From: an uncultured Flavobacteriales bacterium
GTDB taxonomy: Bacteria > Bacteroidota > Bacteroidia > Flavobacteriales_E > Vicingaceae
Direction: 5' to 3'
Length of the DNA stretch: 64,000 bases
Assembly: GCA_905479995.1 (NCBI GenBank)
Contig: CAJQON010000037.1
Location: 29,489-93,488 of the forward strand
Shown here: positions 7,659-16,776 of the stretch, one piece after another
Layout of the letters: each line of letters starts with the position of its first letter
Position numbering within the stretch: position 1 is the stretch's first letter
Translations under genes and position numbers: made by a program
Notes under the pieces: model-generated
Database searches by the model: none
What the model was told of the DNA's origin: nothing
The model's input: only the letters and a program-made list of their open reading frames with translations

Positions 7659-9617
7659 TTACCTTAGAATAATGATGCCTCTTTTAGCCGCCAATTGAGT
7701 TTTAACTTCTAACCATTTTGCTTGCTCTTTCATTAAGGTTACCATTTCTTCGTAGGGCATACTGGCCTTTAATTTTTCTTGATTGTCTACAATCAATCGT
7801 TCCAGTTTGCTCAATTTAAATGCATACACTGTATTAAAAACGCCTTTCTGCAACAACTCCTCTTCTCTGGTTACAAAAATTTTGTGAGTGGCCCAATTGG
7901 GACTTAACTCATATTTATCAGTAAGTACATCAATCACAAATTGACTGATGTTCTTATCGGTATGATTTACAAAATCGTGGTGGGTTGGTAATTTTTGTTG
8001 CTCTAAATATTCACTGTAAATCTCAAATATTTGCTGATATAAATTATTTTCAAATGCTAACTCATCGCCCTTAATACTCGAAACGATGTAAAGTGCTACC
8101 GCAACTTCTTGCAATATTGGTTCTGAAGTTGATGGATCTATCGTTTCTACCTCAATCGATTTATCTCCAAAGCTAATTAACAACCTTAAAATATCTCTTT
8201 CCCAATGACTTAATTCAGTGTTTGTTTCCTGCTGCTGTTGTGTTTCTTGAGGGCCATCTATGTCATAAAAATCAGGAAATTCTTCTGGTTCCGAATTCGA
8301 AACTTTTTTAGTGACATTTTTTCGGAGAATTTTGTTGGTTTCGTTAATTAAAGCTTGCTCTGAAATATCCAGTAAACTACTACACTCTTTAGTGTAAACA
8401 GATCTTTTTATTTGATCTGGAATAATGGCAATACTCTCTACAATTTCCTTAATTAACTCTGCTTTTTTTATTGGATCGTTTCCTACTTCTTTTATTAAAA
8501 TAGAAGTTTTAAATCGAATAAAATCTTGTGCATTTTCTGTAATGTAAGTCTTTAATTCTTCAGTAGTATGGGCCTTGGCATAAGAATCTGGATCTTCTCC
8601 TTCAGGAAATAGCACCACCCTTACGTTCATCCCTTCCTTTAAAATCATGTCAATTCCTCTAAACGAAGCTTTTAATCCTGCTGCATCTCCATCATACAAA
8701 ATGGTAATGTTTGGAGTAAATCGACTGATTAACCTAATTTGACCTTCAGTAAGTGAAGTTCCCGATGAGGAAACTACATTTTCTACACCAGCCTGATACA
8801 TCGAAATTACATCTGTATAACCTTCTACAAGGTAACAGATGTTTTCTTGAGTAATCATTTTCTTAGCATAGTAAATACCGTAAAGCACTTTACTCTTGCT
8901 ATATATTTCGGACTCTGGTGAATTGAGGTATTTGGCTGCTTTATCGTCTTTTTTAAGGATTCTTCCGCCAAAACCTAATACTCTCCCCGAAAGGTTATGT
9001 ATCGGAAACATAACCCTTCCTTTAAAACGGTCAAATTTCTTCTCTCCCTTTACAATAGACAATCCCGACTGATTGAGGTATTTTAACTGATAGCCTTCTT
9101 TTTCTGCAGCATCTGTAAATGCCGTCCACTCATTAGGGTTATACCCCAGCTGAAATTTTTCAATGATGTCTTCTCTAAAACCTCGCTCTAAAAAGTAGCT
9201 TAATGCAATTGCTTTTCCTTCATCGGTTTCTGTAAGTTGCTTTTTAAAGTAATTGGCAGCATAATTCGATACAATGTATAAACTCTCTCGCTCGTTTGCT
9301 GCTTCTTTTTGCTCATCCGACTGCTCCTCTTCTTCTACTTCAATGTTAAATTTATTGGCCAAAAATCGTAAGGCTTCTGGATACGAGTAGTGCTCGTGTT
9401 CCATAATAAAGTTGACAGAATTACCGGCTTTACCACAACCAAAACACTTGTAAATTCCTTTGGCAGGAGAAACTGTAAATGAAGGTGATTTTTCGTTGTG
9501 AAAAGGACAGTTTCCTAAAAAATTAGCTCCCCTCTTTTTTAACGGAACAAACTCTCCCACAACATCTTCAATAATTGCTGCTTCAAATATTTCGTCTATG
9601 GTTTGCTTTGGTATCAA
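7659..9617 (-). CDS. dnaG: DNA primase
   Basis: A full-length 652-residue bacterial primase. The N-terminal zinc ribbon has C37, H40, C58 and C61. The central RNA polymerase domain includes the RVMFPIHN and RVLGFGGR motifs. The Toprim domain carries EGYTD and a LYDGDAAG motif that bind catalytic metal. The last 150 residues form the helicase-binding region. It makes RNA primers on the lagging strand with DnaB helicase. The frame begins with TTG at 9617, directly after the upstream stop codon, and the encoded MIPKQTID matches the usual family N-terminus, so I accept the TTG start. It forms a cluster with the MORN-like lipoprotein and polyprenyl synthase genes. Confidence 0.95.
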   Translation of the reverse strand: MIPKQTIDEIFEAAIIEDVVGEFVPLKKRGANFLGNCPFHNEKSPSFTVSPAKGIYKCFGCGKAGNSVNFIMEHEHYSYPEALRFLANKFNIEVEEEEQSDEQKEAANERESLYIVSNYAANYFKKQLTETDEGKAIALSYFLERGFREDIIEKFQLGYNPNEWTAFTDAAEKEGYQLKYLNQSGLSIVKGEKKFDRFKGRVMFPIHNLSGRVLGFGGRILKKDDKAAKYLNSPESEIYSKSKVLYGIYYAKKMITQENICYLVEGYTDVISMYQAGVENVVSSSGTSLTEGQIRLISRFTPNITILYDGDAAGLKASFRGIDMILKEGMNVRVVLFPEGEDPDSYAKAHTTEELKTYITENAQDFIRFKTSILIKEVGNDPIKKAELIKEIVESIAIIPDQIKRSVYTKECSSLLDISEQALINETNKILRKNVTKKVSNSEPEEFPDFYDIDGPQETQQQQETNTELSHWERDILRLLISFGDKSIEVETIDPSTSEPILQEVAVALYIVSSIKGDELAFENNLYQQIFEIYSEYLEQQKLPTHHDFVNHTDKNISQFVIDVLTDKYELSPNWATHKIFVTREEELLQKGVFNTVYAFKLSKLERLIVDNQEKLKASMPYEEMVTLMKEQAKWLEVKTQLAAKRGIIILR

Positions 9618-10046
9618 TTAGTAGTCTTTTTCTTTGGTTAACTGACCTGCTTCATTGTAAAATTTCCAATGCCCAGATGGTTTTCCATTTTCATAAAAAC
9701 CTTCATACATTAATTTCTCTCCAGGATAGTAAACATTGATCGCCCCAGTACTTTCTCCATTTTTAAAAATCCCAACACTTTGTAGCTCTCCTGTTTCAAA
9801 ATAAGCCTTCCATTCTCCATCTCGCAATTCGTTTAGGAACTTTCCACCCATTTTATATTGGCCATTGTCATGATAGTATTTTTCTTCTACCAAAACTTCT
9901 TTCTCACCTACCAATTCATAATAGCTCACTTTTTTGTTCGATCCGTTGGGATGCTTCACCTCAATTTTTTCAATTATTTCAGTTCCACATGCAAAAAGGC
10001 ACAATACAATAAATAGAAACAACAGTGATTTAAGTCCTTTCATCAT
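9618..10046 (-). CDS. MORN-like repeat lipoprotein
   Basis: A 142-residue protein with a lipoprotein signal peptide: hydrophobic stretch at residues 6-18 ending in a LFAC lipobox with the lipidated cysteine near residue 20. The mature part has about four repeats of the YwqK/MORN-like type (for example YHDNGQYKMGGKFLNELRDG). These repeats form beta-hairpins and occur in many exported proteins of Bacteroidota, function generally unknown. Its ATG overlaps the stop of the polyprenyl synthase (ATGA), and its own stop is directly followed by the dnaG start, so the three are co-translated. It shares repeat type with the 594-residue protein at 20627-22411. Confidence 0.8.
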   Translation of the reverse strand: MMKGLKSLLFLFIVLCLFACGTEIIEKIEVKHPNGSNKKVSYYELVGEKEVLVEEKYYHDNGQYKMGGKFLNELRDGEWKAYFETGELQSVGIFKNGESTGAINVYYPGEKLMYEGFYENGKPSGHWKFYNEAGQLTKEKDY

Positions 10047-11020
10047 TTTTTTCTTTCAGTAGTATAAATCACCAACTCAGCTAAGGCTTTATTGGCATCA
10101 TTTTGTTCAAATTCCTTTAATATATCCAACGCTTTATCTTTATAAGAAAGCATTGCATTTTGTGCATAAGTCAAGCCTCCACTTTTTATCACAAAATCAA
10201 TAACCTCTTGCACTTTTTTCTTATCTTCATTGTGCTTTTTCACAATTTTTATCATTCGTTTTTTGTCTGAATTACTCGCTTTATTTAACGCGTAAATTAG
10301 AGGTAAAGTCATTTTTTTCTCCTTAATATCTATTCCTGTAGGTTTCCCTATGGTTTCTCCATCACTTCCATAATCAAACAAATCGTCTTTAATCTGAAAA
10401 GCAATACCGGTATATTCTCCAAACAAACGCATTTTTTCAACCTCCATTTTATTTGAGTTTGTTGAACTACTCCCTGCAGCACAACAAGCCGCAATTAAGG
10501 TGGCTGTTTTTTGTCTAATAATGTCGTAATAAACCTCTTCTGTAATGTCTAGTTTTCGGGCTTTCTCTATCTGTAACAACTCCCCTTCACTCATTTCTCT
10601 AACAGAATTAGACATGATTTTAAGGAGGTTATACTCTTCATTTTCAACTGCCAAAAGCAAGCCTTTCGAGAGTAAATAATCTCCTACTAAAACAGCAATT
10701 TTGTTTTTCCAAATGGCATTTATACTCCAAAAACCTCTGCGTTTATTGGCATCATCTACCACATCATCGTGCACCAAAGTAGCCGTGTGCAACAACTCTA
10801 TCATAGCTGCAGCTCTATAAGTAGAATCTGTTGTTTTGCCAAAAACTTTAGCCGTTAAGAAAACAAACATTGGACGCATTTGCTTGCCTTTTCGTTTAAT
10901 AATGTAATGCATTATTTTATCAAGCAGCGAAACTCTACTTTTCATTGAAGCACGAAAACGAGGCTCAAACTCCTTAATTTCTTGCTCAATAGGTTTTTTT
11001 ATTTGATCCAGCTTACTCAT
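10043..11020 (-). CDS. Trans-isoprenyl (polyprenyl) diphosphate synthase
   Basis: A 325-residue all-helical polyprenyl synthase. The first aspartate-rich motif is HDDVVDDANKRRG (about residue 90) and the second is KDDLFDY (about residue 215). Both bind magnesium and the allylic diphosphate. The enzyme adds isopentenyl diphosphate to farnesyl or geranylgeranyl diphosphate. In Bacteroidota this subgroup probably makes the menaquinone side chain, which is an inference since chain length is set by residues I cannot interpret reliably. It is the first gene of a leftward cluster with the MORN lipoprotein and dnaG. The gap to the divergent ArsC-like gene is about 145 bases. Confidence 0.88.
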   Translation of the reverse strand: MSKLDQIKKPIEQEIKEFEPRFRASMKSRVSLLDKIMHYIIKRKGKQMRPMFVFLTAKVFGKTTDSTYRAAAMIELLHTATLVHDDVVDDANKRRGFWSINAIWKNKIAVLVGDYLLSKGLLLAVENEEYNLLKIMSNSVREMSEGELLQIEKARKLDITEEVYYDIIRQKTATLIAACCAAGSSSTNSNKMEVEKMRLFGEYTGIAFQIKDDLFDYGSDGETIGKPTGIDIKEKKMTLPLIYALNKASNSDKKRMIKIVKKHNEDKKKVQEVIDFVIKSGGLTYAQNAMLSYKDKALDILKEFEQNDANKALAELVIYTTERKK

Positions 11021-11103
11021 TCCGAAATCAAAGTTAGTAAAAGGTAGTAGAACTAATAATCAATTTTAAGAATAAACTTATTGTAATGATTTGTATAAAA
11101 TCA

Positions 11104-11140
11104 TTTTGCCCTAAATATTTCTTTTACTTTATTACTTTTG
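11104..11140 (+). promoter_or_regulatory. Possible promoter of the ArsC/Spx-like gene
   Basis: TACTTTTG at 11133-11140 matches TAnnTTTG. A TTTTG lies at 11104-11108, 24 bases upstream, a longish spacer. The start codon follows at 11167. Confidence 0.45.
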
Positions 11141-11166
11141 ACAATTGTAGTTTAATCTTTTTTGAA

Positions 11167-11514
11167 ATGAAAAAAACATACCACCTCTCCACGTGTTCAA
11201 CCTGTTCAAGAATTATTAAAGAACTTGGTTTAGACGATTCTTTTGAATTTCAAGACATTAAATCCAACAAAATTAATCTTGAACAATTGGATGAAATGGC
11301 AAGAATGAGTGGTTCTTACGAAAGTTTATTTAGTAGAAAAGCCATGAAATATAAATCCATGGGGTTAAAAGAAAAAAAGCTAAATGAAAATGATTATAAA
11401 AATTTAATCCTAGAGGAATATACCTTTTTAAAGCGTCCAGTAATTATTCTAAATGACAAAATTTTTGTTGGAAATGCCAAGAAAACAATTCTAGAAGTAG
11501 CCAATAATTTATGA
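11167..11514 (+). CDS. ArsC/Spx-family thioredoxin-fold protein
   Basis: A 115-residue protein of the arsenate reductase/Spx-like family. The N-terminus MKKTYHLSTCSTCSRII carries a CxxC (C10, C13), more like Spx/YffB members than the single-cysteine arsenate reductases. The characteristic LFSRKAMKYK and LIKRP-like (FLKRPVII) segments follow, and the C-terminal GNAKKTI loop is present. I chose the ATG at 11167 because it starts the thioredoxin fold properly; the open frame extends 27 codons further upstream over the promoter. The substrate is unknown; arsenate reduction is not implied since no ars genes are nearby. It overlaps the EamA transporter gene by 4 bases. Confidence 0.8.
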   Translation: MKKTYHLSTCSTCSRIIKELGLDDSFEFQDIKSNKINLEQLDEMARMSGSYESLFSRKAMKYKSMGLKEKKLNENDYKNLILEEYTFLKRPVIILNDKIFVGNAKKTILEVANNL

Positions 11515-12401
11515 CCTCCAACTTTAAAGCGCACATGGCTCTTTTGGGAGCCAACATTATTTATGGATTAAACTACTCTATTGCTAAAGATGTAATGCCT
11601 AACTACATTCAACCTTTTGGGTTTATTTTTTGTAGAGTAATTGGGGCTTTAGGTTTGTTTTGGTTGGTGCATTCTTTTCGGTATGAAAAAGTAGAAAAGA
11701 AAGACTTTTTATTATTAGCAGTTTGCGGACTTTTTGGCGTTGCTGCCAATCAACTTATGTTTTTTTATGGGCTTAATTTAACTACACCTATAAATGCCGG
11801 AATAATAATGACCTCAAATCCTATTTTGGTTTTAGTTGCTTCAGCCATTATTCTTAAAAACAAAATCACCAAAACCAAAGTAGCTGGAATATTTTTAGGA
11901 ATAACAGGCGCATTACTCTTACTTTTATTTAAAACCGATTTTTCTTTTGGTTCAGATACGCTAACAGGTGATTTGTTTATCTTTTTAAATGCTCTATCCT
12001 ACGGAATATACTTGGTTGTTGCCGTACCATTAATGAAAAAGTACCAGCCCATTACTGTTATTAAATGGGTTTTTACTTTTGGCTTTATTCTCGTTCTCCC
12101 TTTTGGATACGAGGAATTTACTCAAATTGACTGGAGTACTTTTACATTTGACATTTGGGGAAAATTTGCTTTTGTAATTATTGGAACCACCTTTTTAGCC
12201 TATTTATTTAATATTTATGGGCTCCAAAAATTGAGCCCTTCGGTTGTATCAACATATATTTACCTCCAACCACTTTTAGCAACAGTGTTTGCTATTTTAG
12301 CAGAAAAAGACTCGTTAGATTGGATAAAAATAGTTGCTGCACTATTCATTTTTAGTGGAGTATATCTAGTAAGTAAAACAAAAGCGCTAAAAACTCCCTA
12401 G
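11511..12401 (+). CDS. EamA/DMT family transporter
   Basis: A 296-residue integral membrane protein with about ten transmembrane helices in two homologous halves, each an EamA repeat (residues 5-140 and 150-290). The conserved glycine- and proline-rich segments (TSNPILVLVASAIIL in the first half, YIYLQPLLATVFAIL in the second) are typical. Members export small metabolites or amino acids; the substrate here cannot be told from sequence. Its ATG overlaps the stop of the ArsC-like gene (ATGA), so both are in one operon. Confidence 0.85.
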   Translation: MTSNFKAHMALLGANIIYGLNYSIAKDVMPNYIQPFGFIFCRVIGALGLFWLVHSFRYEKVEKKDFLLLAVCGLFGVAANQLMFFYGLNLTTPINAGIIMTSNPILVLVASAIILKNKITKTKVAGIFLGITGALLLLLFKTDFSFGSDTLTGDLFIFLNALSYGIYLVVAVPLMKKYQPITVIKWVFTFGFILVLPFGYEEFTQIDWSTFTFDIWGKFAFVIIGTTFLAYLFNIYGLQKLSPSVVSTYIYLQPLLATVFAILAEKDSLDWIKIVAALFIFSGVYLVSKTKALKTP

Positions 12402-12435
12402 GATTGTTAAATTTGTATTCAAACTTATTTTACAC

Positions 12436-13311
12436 ATGATAAAATCAATGACTGGCTATGGCAAAGCCACTGGAGAAATAAACAACAAAAAGATTTCGGT
12501 TGAAGTAAAATCTTTGAACAGTAAACAAGCCGACATTAATGTTAGAATGCCTTCTTTTTATAAAGAAAAAGAACTGCCGCTTAGATCTTACCTTAGTAAA
12601 GAATTGGGTAGAGGAAAAATAGAATTAAACCTTTACGTTGAGTTACTTGGAGGTCAAACAACCTTAAGTTTAAACAACGATTTATTTAAAAAATATTACA
12701 GCGAGTTGTCTTCCATTGCAGAAGAATTGGGCGAAAAAGACAATACCAACTTTATGTCTATCATTACCAAAATGCCAGACGTATTAAAATCGGAAAGAGA
12801 AGAGTTGGATGAAAATGAGTGGGTTGAAATAGACAAGGTAATTAAAACAGCTGTTGCCAACTTAACCGAATTTAGAATTACCGAAGGAACATCATTGGCC
12901 AATGAGTTGAATTTGCGAAATACCAATATTTCAACTTTACTAAAAGAGGTAGAGCAATATGAGGGTGCTCGAATGGCAACCATTAAAGAAAGAATTAAAA
13001 ACAATTTAAATGAAGCCGTTGGTGAAAACAATGTAAATAAAGATAGGTTTGAACAAGAACTCATTTACTACATTGAAAAATTTGACATCACGGAAGAAAA
13101 AACAAGACTAACACAGCATTGTACTTTCTTTACAGAAACAGCAAATTCTAATAACTCAGAAGGAAAAAAATTAGGCTTTATTGCCCAAGAAATGGGACGA
13201 GAAATAAACACACTCGGATCTAAAGCCAACAATGTAGATTTGCAAAAAATTGTAGTGCAAATGAAAGATGAGTTAGAAAAAATTAAAGAACAAGTATTAA
13301 ATATATTATAA
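12436..13311 (+). CDS. yicC: YicC family endoribonuclease
   Basis: A 291-residue YicC protein. The N-terminal signature MIKSMTGYGKA and the C-terminal GFIAQEMGREINTLGSKANN motif are both intact, and length is normal. The family has been shown to be a metal-dependent endoribonuclease in Escherichia coli and Bacillus relatives. It precedes gmk by three bases, a gene order widely kept in bacteria, and is followed by nadD. A TAAATTTG element at 12408-12415 could be the -7 box of its own promoter, though no clear upstream element accompanies it. Confidence 0.92.
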   Translation: MIKSMTGYGKATGEINNKKISVEVKSLNSKQADINVRMPSFYKEKELPLRSYLSKELGRGKIELNLYVELLGGQTTLSLNNDLFKKYYSELSSIAEELGEKDNTNFMSIITKMPDVLKSEREELDENEWVEIDKVIKTAVANLTEFRITEGTSLANELNLRNTNISTLLKEVEQYEGARMATIKERIKNNLNEAVGENNVNKDRFEQELIYYIEKFDITEEKTRLTQHCTFFTETANSNNSEGKKLGFIAQEMGREINTLGSKANNVDLQKIVVQMKDELEKIKEQVLNIL

Positions 13312-13314
13312 ATC

Positions 13315-13881
13315 ATGGAAGGAAAGTGTATTATTTTATGTGCACCGTCAGGGTCAGGAAAGACATCTATCACCAAATTTTTATTGGGTCAAGATTTGGG
13401 GTTGGAATTTTCAATTTCGGCTTGCAACAGAGAAAAGAGGGGAAATGAAACAAATGGGGTAGATTACCATTTTTTTAATACCGAAGATTTTAAACTTAGA
13501 ATTGATAATGATGAATTTGTAGAATGGGAAGAAGTTTACAAAGACAATTATTACGGCACGCTTAAAACCGAAATAAACAGAATTTGGAATGTTGGTCATA
13601 ATGTAATTTTTGATGTTGATGTAGAGGGTGGCTTAAGTTTAACCAAACATTTTGGAGAAAAAGCAATGGCTATTTTCATAAAACCGCCATCAGTTGCCGC
13701 ATTAGAAGAAAGATTGAGAGGAAGAGGCACCGAGGATGAAGAAAAAATTCAAAAGCGATTGGCTAAAGCCGAAAAGGAATTGGATTATGCCAAATGGTTT
13801 GACAACATTATTGTAAATGATGATTTAGAAACCGCTCAACAAGAAGTTTTAACCATTGTGAAATCCTTTTTAAGAAAGTAA
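13315..13881 (+). CDS. gmk: Guanylate kinase
   Basis: A 188-residue guanylate kinase converting GMP to GDP with ATP. The P-loop APSGSGKTSI is at residues 8-17. The GMP-binding part includes the ISACNREKRGNETNGVDYHF segment, which differs from the common SxTTRxxRxGE by having CNREKRGNE. The FDVDVEGG motif follows near residue 98, and the lid region LRGRGTEDEEKIQKRL is complete. It sits between yicC and nadD with spacers of three bases on either side, indicating a single transcript. The call is secure. Confidence 0.95.
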   Translation: MEGKCIILCAPSGSGKTSITKFLLGQDLGLEFSISACNREKRGNETNGVDYHFFNTEDFKLRIDNDEFVEWEEVYKDNYYGTLKTEINRIWNVGHNVIFDVDVEGGLSLTKHFGEKAMAIFIKPPSVAALEERLRGRGTEDEEKIQKRLAKAEKELDYAKWFDNIIVNDDLETAQQEVLTIVKSFLRK

Positions 13882-13884
13882 CTC

Positions 13885-14484
13885 ATGAAGATAGGCCTGT
13901 ATTTTGGCACATACAATCCCATTCATGTTGGCCATTTAATTATAGCCAATCACCTCGTAAATTATACTGAGTTAGATCAAGTTTGGCTTGTCGTTTCTCC
14001 TCAAAACCCACTTAAAAACAAGGCTTCTTTACTAGATGATATTCATCGACTAGCACTGGTAAGAATTGCGGTAGAAGGAAACAACAACTTAAAAGCATCC
14101 AATATTGAATTCGATTTACCAACTCCTTCTTACACTGCAACCACATTAGCCTACATTCAAGAAAAACACCCCAATGAAGAATTCTCTTTAATAATGGGTG
14201 AAGACAATTTAAGGACTTTTCACAAATGGAAAAACCATGAAGAAATCATAAACAACCACAAAATATTTGTTTATCCTAGAGCACTAACAGCACAAGAAAA
14301 AGAAGCTCCAGTAGCTCAGAATGAATTTAGAACACATCCTAATGTTACCTTATGTGATGCCCCAGTAATGAATGTTTCTTCGAGTTTTATAAGAGCGGCC
14401 ATCAAATCATCTAAAGAAGTACAGTACTTATTAACGGCTCCCGTTTACCAGTACATCACAGAAATGCACTTTTACAAAAAGTAG
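13885..14484 (+). CDS. nadD: Nicotinate-nucleotide adenylyltransferase
   Basis: A 199-residue nucleotidyltransferase with the GTYNPIHVGHL motif (residues 8-18), where the HxGH histidines activate ATP, and the C-terminal SSSFIRAAI motif (ISSTxIR type). It adenylates nicotinate mononucleotide in NAD synthesis. It is the third gene of the yicC-gmk-nadD cluster. The stop overlaps the end of the convergent membrane protein gene by 13 bases. Confidence 0.94.
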   Translation: MKIGLYFGTYNPIHVGHLIIANHLVNYTELDQVWLVVSPQNPLKNKASLLDDIHRLALVRIAVEGNNNLKASNIEFDLPTPSYTATTLAYIQEKHPNEEFSLIMGEDNLRTFHKWKNHEEIINNHKIFVYPRALTAQEKEAPVAQNEFRTHPNVTLCDAPVMNVSSSFIRAAIKSSKEVQYLLTAPVYQYITEMHFYKK

Positions 14485-15416
14485 CTTAAACTTAAAACCA
14501 CAACTAGCGCAGCAAAAATTAATTCAGCCAAAAAAACTTTTTTTAAGTGTTGGAAAAAGTTCGCCATAATAATCGACAAAGGAATCGACATCAATAGAAA
14601 TGTAGCATAAACATCTCCTTGATTCAAGAACAAGGTTCCCGCACCAAAAACCAAGTAAATAAACACAGCTGCCAACATTCTTTTTACTTTAGTCACACTC
14701 TTTCCAGAAGTTTTCATAAAACTACTCAACCCTAACAAAAAGATGAATGCCAATAATAGCATCAATATCTTATTCATAACCGATAAATCCTCCAACCCTC
14801 CCACATAAATTCTCGAAGCATTAATCTCTAACATTAAAGTTGATAAATCATCGAAGACATAAACATAGGATACATAATAAAGCAACGGCAATATAAATCC
14901 GATAATAGAAATAACAAAATCGCGCCACACAGGAGTATTAATGTAAATTAAAACAACCCAAACAAACAGAAAAAACAGGACATTAGGAAAATAAATAAGA
15001 GATGAAATACCCACCAACAAACTCGCATTAAACAATAAGGTTAATTTGCTTCTTTCGCCACTAAGTTTTAACAACTGATCGAATGCTAACAATAATAATG
15101 CATTAGATAAAACAATTTGATAAAATGATAGGTATAGAAAACTTACACAGTTTAATAGCGTTAGCACCAAACTAGGCAAGTAAGTATTTACTGCAAACAG
15201 CTTGTGCTCATTTATAATTCGATTTAAAAAGATAGACTGAAAAATAACCAAACCCATTCCTAAAAAAAGATCAACCCATTTATTGCCAACAGAAAAACTA
15301 ATGTTCACATCAATAGGAATCTCTCTAAAAAAAGATCCAAACCAAATTATTGCCAACAGTATTGCGGCAAGAGACATAACAAAGGGTTGATTTGATTTGA
15401 AAATTCGGATTAACAT
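14472..15416 (-). CDS. Polytopic membrane protein (DUF6427-like)
   Basis: A hydrophobic protein of 314 residues with roughly nine predicted membrane helices and no soluble domain. It resembles the DUF6427 family that Bacteroidota carry near this position, judged from the MLIRIFKSNQP opening and general layout; that assignment is from memory and not certain. I chose the ATG at 15416 since MLIRIFKSNQP looks like the family N-terminus. The frame remains open to a GTG at 15476, which would add a further helix and 20 residues. No function is known. Convergent with nadD, 13-base overlap. Confidence 0.65.
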   Translation of the reverse strand: MLIRIFKSNQPFVMSLAAILLAIIWFGSFFREIPIDVNISFSVGNKWVDLFLGMGLVIFQSIFLNRIINEHKLFAVNTYLPSLVLTLLNCVSFLYLSFYQIVLSNALLLLAFDQLLKLSGERSKLTLLFNASLLVGISSLIYFPNVLFFLFVWVVLIYINTPVWRDFVISIIGFILPLLYYVSYVYVFDDLSTLMLEINASRIYVGGLEDLSVMNKILMLLLAFIFLLGLSSFMKTSGKSVTKVKRMLAAVFIYLVFGAGTLFLNQGDVYATFLLMSIPLSIIMANFFQHLKKVFLAELIFAALVVVLSLSYFL

Positions 15417-15507
15417 AAAATGAAATACTAATAAGGACAAATATACAGTAATAAGAAGATTAGTACTCTGAAACACTTAGAACAAAAGTATTTTTTCAAG
15501 CAAACTT

Positions 15508-15537
15508 TTTGTTTATAGAAGATTAGTTTTACATTTG
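15508..15537 (+). promoter_or_regulatory. Promoter of the small membrane protein gene
   Basis: TTTG at 15508-15511, an 18-base spacer, and TACATTTG at 15530-15537 match the Bacteroidota consensus very well. The start codon at 15557 is about 13 bases beyond the expected transcription start. Confidence 0.75.
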
Positions 15538-15556
15538 TTGTACAAAATTTAGAATT

Positions 15557-15739
15557 ATGACATCTTTTTTATACGACTTAGGACATTTTTTTCAGTGGTT
15601 ATTTGAAAACACACTAGCTCCATTAGGGAATATTCCAAATAATGCATTTATTGTATTAGGATTTGTAGGTTTAGGAATTTGGTTAAAAATGCAAAAGAAA
15701 TTTAATGCAGAAGCCAAAGCAAACGGAACGTTAAAATAA
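15557..15739 (+). CDS. Small single-pass membrane protein (DUF6341-like)
   Basis: A 60-residue protein with an amphipathic start, a proline-containing loop (LAPLGNIPNN) and one membrane helix (about residues 30-45) followed by a basic tail (KMQKKFNAEAKA). Similar short proteins are conserved across Flavobacteriia; I recall the DUF6341 label, with moderate certainty. A strong promoter precedes it and an intrinsic terminator follows, so it is a one-gene transcription unit and very likely expressed. Function unknown. Confidence 0.7.
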   Translation: MTSFLYDLGHFFQWLFENTLAPLGNIPNNAFIVLGFVGLGIWLKMQKKFNAEAKANGTLK

Positions 15740-15760
15740 AAAGAATAAAATATATAAATG

Positions 15761-15793
15761 AAAAGGCTTCGAAGCAATTCGAGGTCTTTTTTT
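15761..15793 (+). terminator. Intrinsic terminator
   Basis: An 11-bp stem with two G-U pairs (arms starting AAAGGC and ending GTCTTT) and a short loop, followed by a run of seven T. It ends the small membrane protein gene and separates it from the rplM promoter. Confidence 0.8.
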
Positions 15794-15844
15794 ATTAAAA
15801 GAGCATTATTTTGACCTGAATAACAATATATTGTTAATAAAATA

Positions 15845-15874
15845 TTGCTGGTTTAAAAAAAAGTACTAAATTCG
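15845..15874 (+). promoter_or_regulatory. Promoter of the rplM-rpsI operon
   Basis: TTG at 15845-15847, a 19-base spacer and TAAATTCG at 15867-15874, one base off TAnnTTTG. Transcription would start near 15880, leaving a roughly 50-base leader before the GTG start of rplM. Confidence 0.55.
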
Positions 15875-15928
15875 CAGCCCCAATTTAGGGTACATTGTAT
15901 ATAACAGATTGATAAAAAACAATTTATA

Positions 15929-16384
15929 GTGGACACATTAAGTTACAAAACAATATCAGCCAACAGTGCTACAGTTAACAAAAACTGGATACTAATAGAT
16001 GCTGAAAACGAAACATTAGGTAGACTATCTTCTAAGGTAGCAAACTTAATAAGAGGTAAGCACAAAACTAACTTTACTCCTCACGTAGACTGTGGAGATA
16101 ATGTAGTTGTTATTAATGCTGATAAAATTAAGTTAACTGGTAATAAGTGGAAAGATAAGAAGTACATCACTTTCTCTGGTTACCCAGGTGGACAAAAAAC
16201 TGCAACTGCGGAAGAAATGATGGCCAAAAAGCCAACATTTATGGTAGAAAAAGGTGTAAAAGGAATGTTACCAAAAAACAAATTGGGTAGAGCATTGTTT
16301 AAAAACCTTTATGTTTATGCAGGTGGAGAACATCAACAAGAGGCACAACAGCCTAAAGCAATGAAATTAAGCGACATTAAATAA
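15929..16384 (+). CDS. rplM: 50S ribosomal protein L13
   Basis: A 151-residue L13 protein of the large ribosomal subunit. Family motifs WILIDAENETLGRLSSKVA, HVDCGDNVVVINA and GMLPKNKLGR are all intact. The start codon is GTG at 15929; the encoded MDTLSYKTISAN is the usual N-terminus in Bacteroidota, which has an extension compared with E. coli. It is cotranscribed with rpsI, five bases downstream. Confidence 0.97.
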   Translation: MDTLSYKTISANSATVNKNWILIDAENETLGRLSSKVANLIRGKHKTNFTPHVDCGDNVVVINADKIKLTGNKWKDKKYITFSGYPGGQKTATAEEMMAKKPTFMVEKGVKGMLPKNKLGRALFKNLYVYAGGEHQQEAQQPKAMKLSDIK

Positions 16385-16389
16385 TATAC

Positions 16390-16776
16390 ATGGAAACAGT
16401 TAACGCAACAGGAAGAAGAAAAACTGCAGTAGCTAGAGTTTACCTTTCCAAAGGAAAAGGTAACGTTACCGTAAACAAAAAAGACTACAAAGATTTTTTC
16501 CCTACAACAGTATTACAGGGAAAAGTTCAACAAGCATTTGAAGTTACCGAAACAGCTAAAACATACGATGTAAAAGTAAATGTTGCTGGTGGTGGTATTA
16601 CTGGTCAAGCAGAAGCAGTTAGACATGCAATTTCTAGAGCTTTAGTAAAGATTGATGCTGAAAACAAACCAGCTTTAAAGGCACAAGGATTAATGACAAG
16701 AGATCCAAGAATGGTAGAACGTAAGAAACCAGGTCAGCCAAAAGCGAGAAAGAAATTTCAATTTAGTAAACGTTAA
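16390..16776 (+). CDS. rpsI: 30S ribosomal protein S9
   Basis: A 128-residue S9 protein. It begins METVNATGRRKTAVARVYL and ends with the highly basic tail KKPGQPKARKKFQFSKR that reaches the ribosomal P site in known structures. Length and motifs are normal. It follows rplM immediately and precedes rpsB after 90 noncoding bases, in which I saw no obvious terminator. Confidence 0.97.
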   Translation: METVNATGRRKTAVARVYLSKGKGNVTVNKKDYKDFFPTTVLQGKVQQAFEVTETAKTYDVKVNVAGGGITGQAEAVRHAISRALVKIDAENKPALKAQGLMTRDPRMVERKKPGQPKARKKFQFSKR

